A stretch of 64,000 nt of DNA from Carposina sasakii. Lineage: Eukaryota; Arthropoda; Insecta; Lepidoptera; Carposinidae. The notes under the pieces are model-generated. The model saw only the letters and a list, made by a program, of their open reading frames with translations. It was not told where the DNA came from and ran no database searches. Shown here piece by piece: positions 63,049 through 64,000 of the stretch; within the stretch, counting starts at the first letter, position 1; each line of letters begins with the position of its first letter. Where the stretch lies: NCBI GenBank assembly GCA_014607495.2, contig CP053175.1:6324001-6388000 (forward strand). Direction: 5' to 3'. Both the position numbers and the translations under genes were made by a program.

Positions 63049-64000
63049 GTAAGTTTCTTTCTTTATTTTAAACCAACTATCTGCTTTCCTAGTTATAATC
63101 TGAGAAATTTGGTAGAAAAATCTTGATTTGTTGGCAACATTGGTTCATATAGGTTGGTAATATGTTGCATATTGATACTTTTGTTGTGCTTCTATCTCTT
63201 TTTTTCTACCATTTTTTTCATATCGTGCTGATAAATGTTCCTTCTATATTTAATTTTATTGTAATGTAATGATTGTGTTAACATCAAAATTAATATAGTT
63301 TCTCATTTTATTCCATTTTTTTTTGTTATTTTATCGGGATATTCCAGAAGCGGATGATTATCTTAATTTATGTGTATTTTTTTTATATTTATCTATCGTC
63401 TTAATTTGAAGTCTAGTTGAAAAATTAAATGGATTTTTTCATAACCGTGAATTTTTTTGCATTACATAATTATGTTATTATCACATTTTCGCTATTTTTA
63501 TTACATACTTAATAATTATATTTGGCCAATATGTATATTACTTTTATAAGTATGTATATTTATTATGTTTATACTTTATTGCACACAAATTAAAAATATA
63601 CACATAAATTACGCAGGTACTGGAGAAATGTACAATAGCGTGCTTATCTCTTCAAGAGACTGTTTATTATTATTTATAGTTTATATTTTCCATAGCAAGT
63701 GGTGTCGGGCGATCACTGGGGATGATATAATGAGAATGAGTTTAAGGTATCAAAAAAAAAAAGAAAAAAAATGGCTTCGTTTTTTTTCGTAATATTTCTG
63801 TGTTTTTTTTCTTTCTAACATCATTGTATCTTCAAATTTTTGGTGAAAATTGGTTTTTCTTCGGTGATAGAACTTTTTGGCTTAATTCGTTTTATTGTAC
63901 GTAATATGTCATGACTGAGTGTCAAAAGTGTGCACATGGTTTAGTATTAGAATCACGGTTTGTCGAAAAATTGGTTTGAATATTTTTGCATGCGTTTTTT
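63049..64000 (+). other. MAP4K3 intron 10, no recognised exon
   Basis: AT- and poly-T-rich sequence. A CGTGCTTATCTCTTCAAGAG motif near 63639 resembles stretches at 56610 and 57046 (small repeat). No exon recognised; the gene continues beyond the window. Confidence 0.5.

Overview
This is a eukaryotic nuclear window that looks lepidopteran (moth or butterfly). It is AT-rich, its short GC-richer exons have clean GT-AG borders, and it is crowded with interspersed repeats of the kind common in moth and butterfly genomes: TATG-microsatellite-linked repeats, tRNA-derived SINE pieces, non-LTR retrotransposon tails and many short inverted-repeat DNA elements. The species call is inference from repeat style and kinase similarity. 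No prokaryotic, viral or CRISPR features were seen.

Two protein kinase genes lie in tandem on the + strand. The first (21400-34491) is the 3' part of a mitogen- and stress-activated kinase, MSK1/2 class, whose Drosophila counterpart is JIL-1. Twelve exons give about 802 codons: the end of the N-terminal AGC-type kinase domain, the linker with its regulatory Ser sites, the C-terminal CaMK-type kinase domain, and a very basic tail in one large last exon. The 5' exons were not recognised in positions 1-21399 and may lie upstream of the window. One exon (26846-27009) lacks one base in the His codon of the catalytic HRD motif, so the kinase frame breaks there; a diverged partial copy of that exon follows directly.

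The second gene (40489 to beyond the right edge) is a GCK-family MAP4K, closest to MAP4K3 (Drosophila happyhour). Ten exons encode the first 462 residues: a complete, intact-looking kinase domain (exons 1-7) and the start of the Pro/Ser-rich linker. The C-terminal CNH domain would lie downstream. Intron 1 is 14.6 kb and holds a 2.7 kb tandem duplication (46844-52277), a long fold-back element (43421-43902) and many repeats. Intron 2 holds a decayed copy of part of exon 2 (56248-56319).

The rest is repeats and unassigned AT-rich DNA. Several elements can be delimited with target-site duplications: two hAT-like elements (8 bp), two TA-flanked long-TIR elements, a pogo/Tigger-like element (TA), and a PIF/Harbinger-like element (TAA) that still carries a broken MADF-domain reading frame. 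I found no coherent new multi-gene system. The points most worth checking are the HRD frame break with its neighbouring exon duplicate, the 2.7 kb tandem duplication, the MADF/Harbinger remnant and the exon 2 remnant. The two kinases are not known to act together; their adjacency may be incidental.
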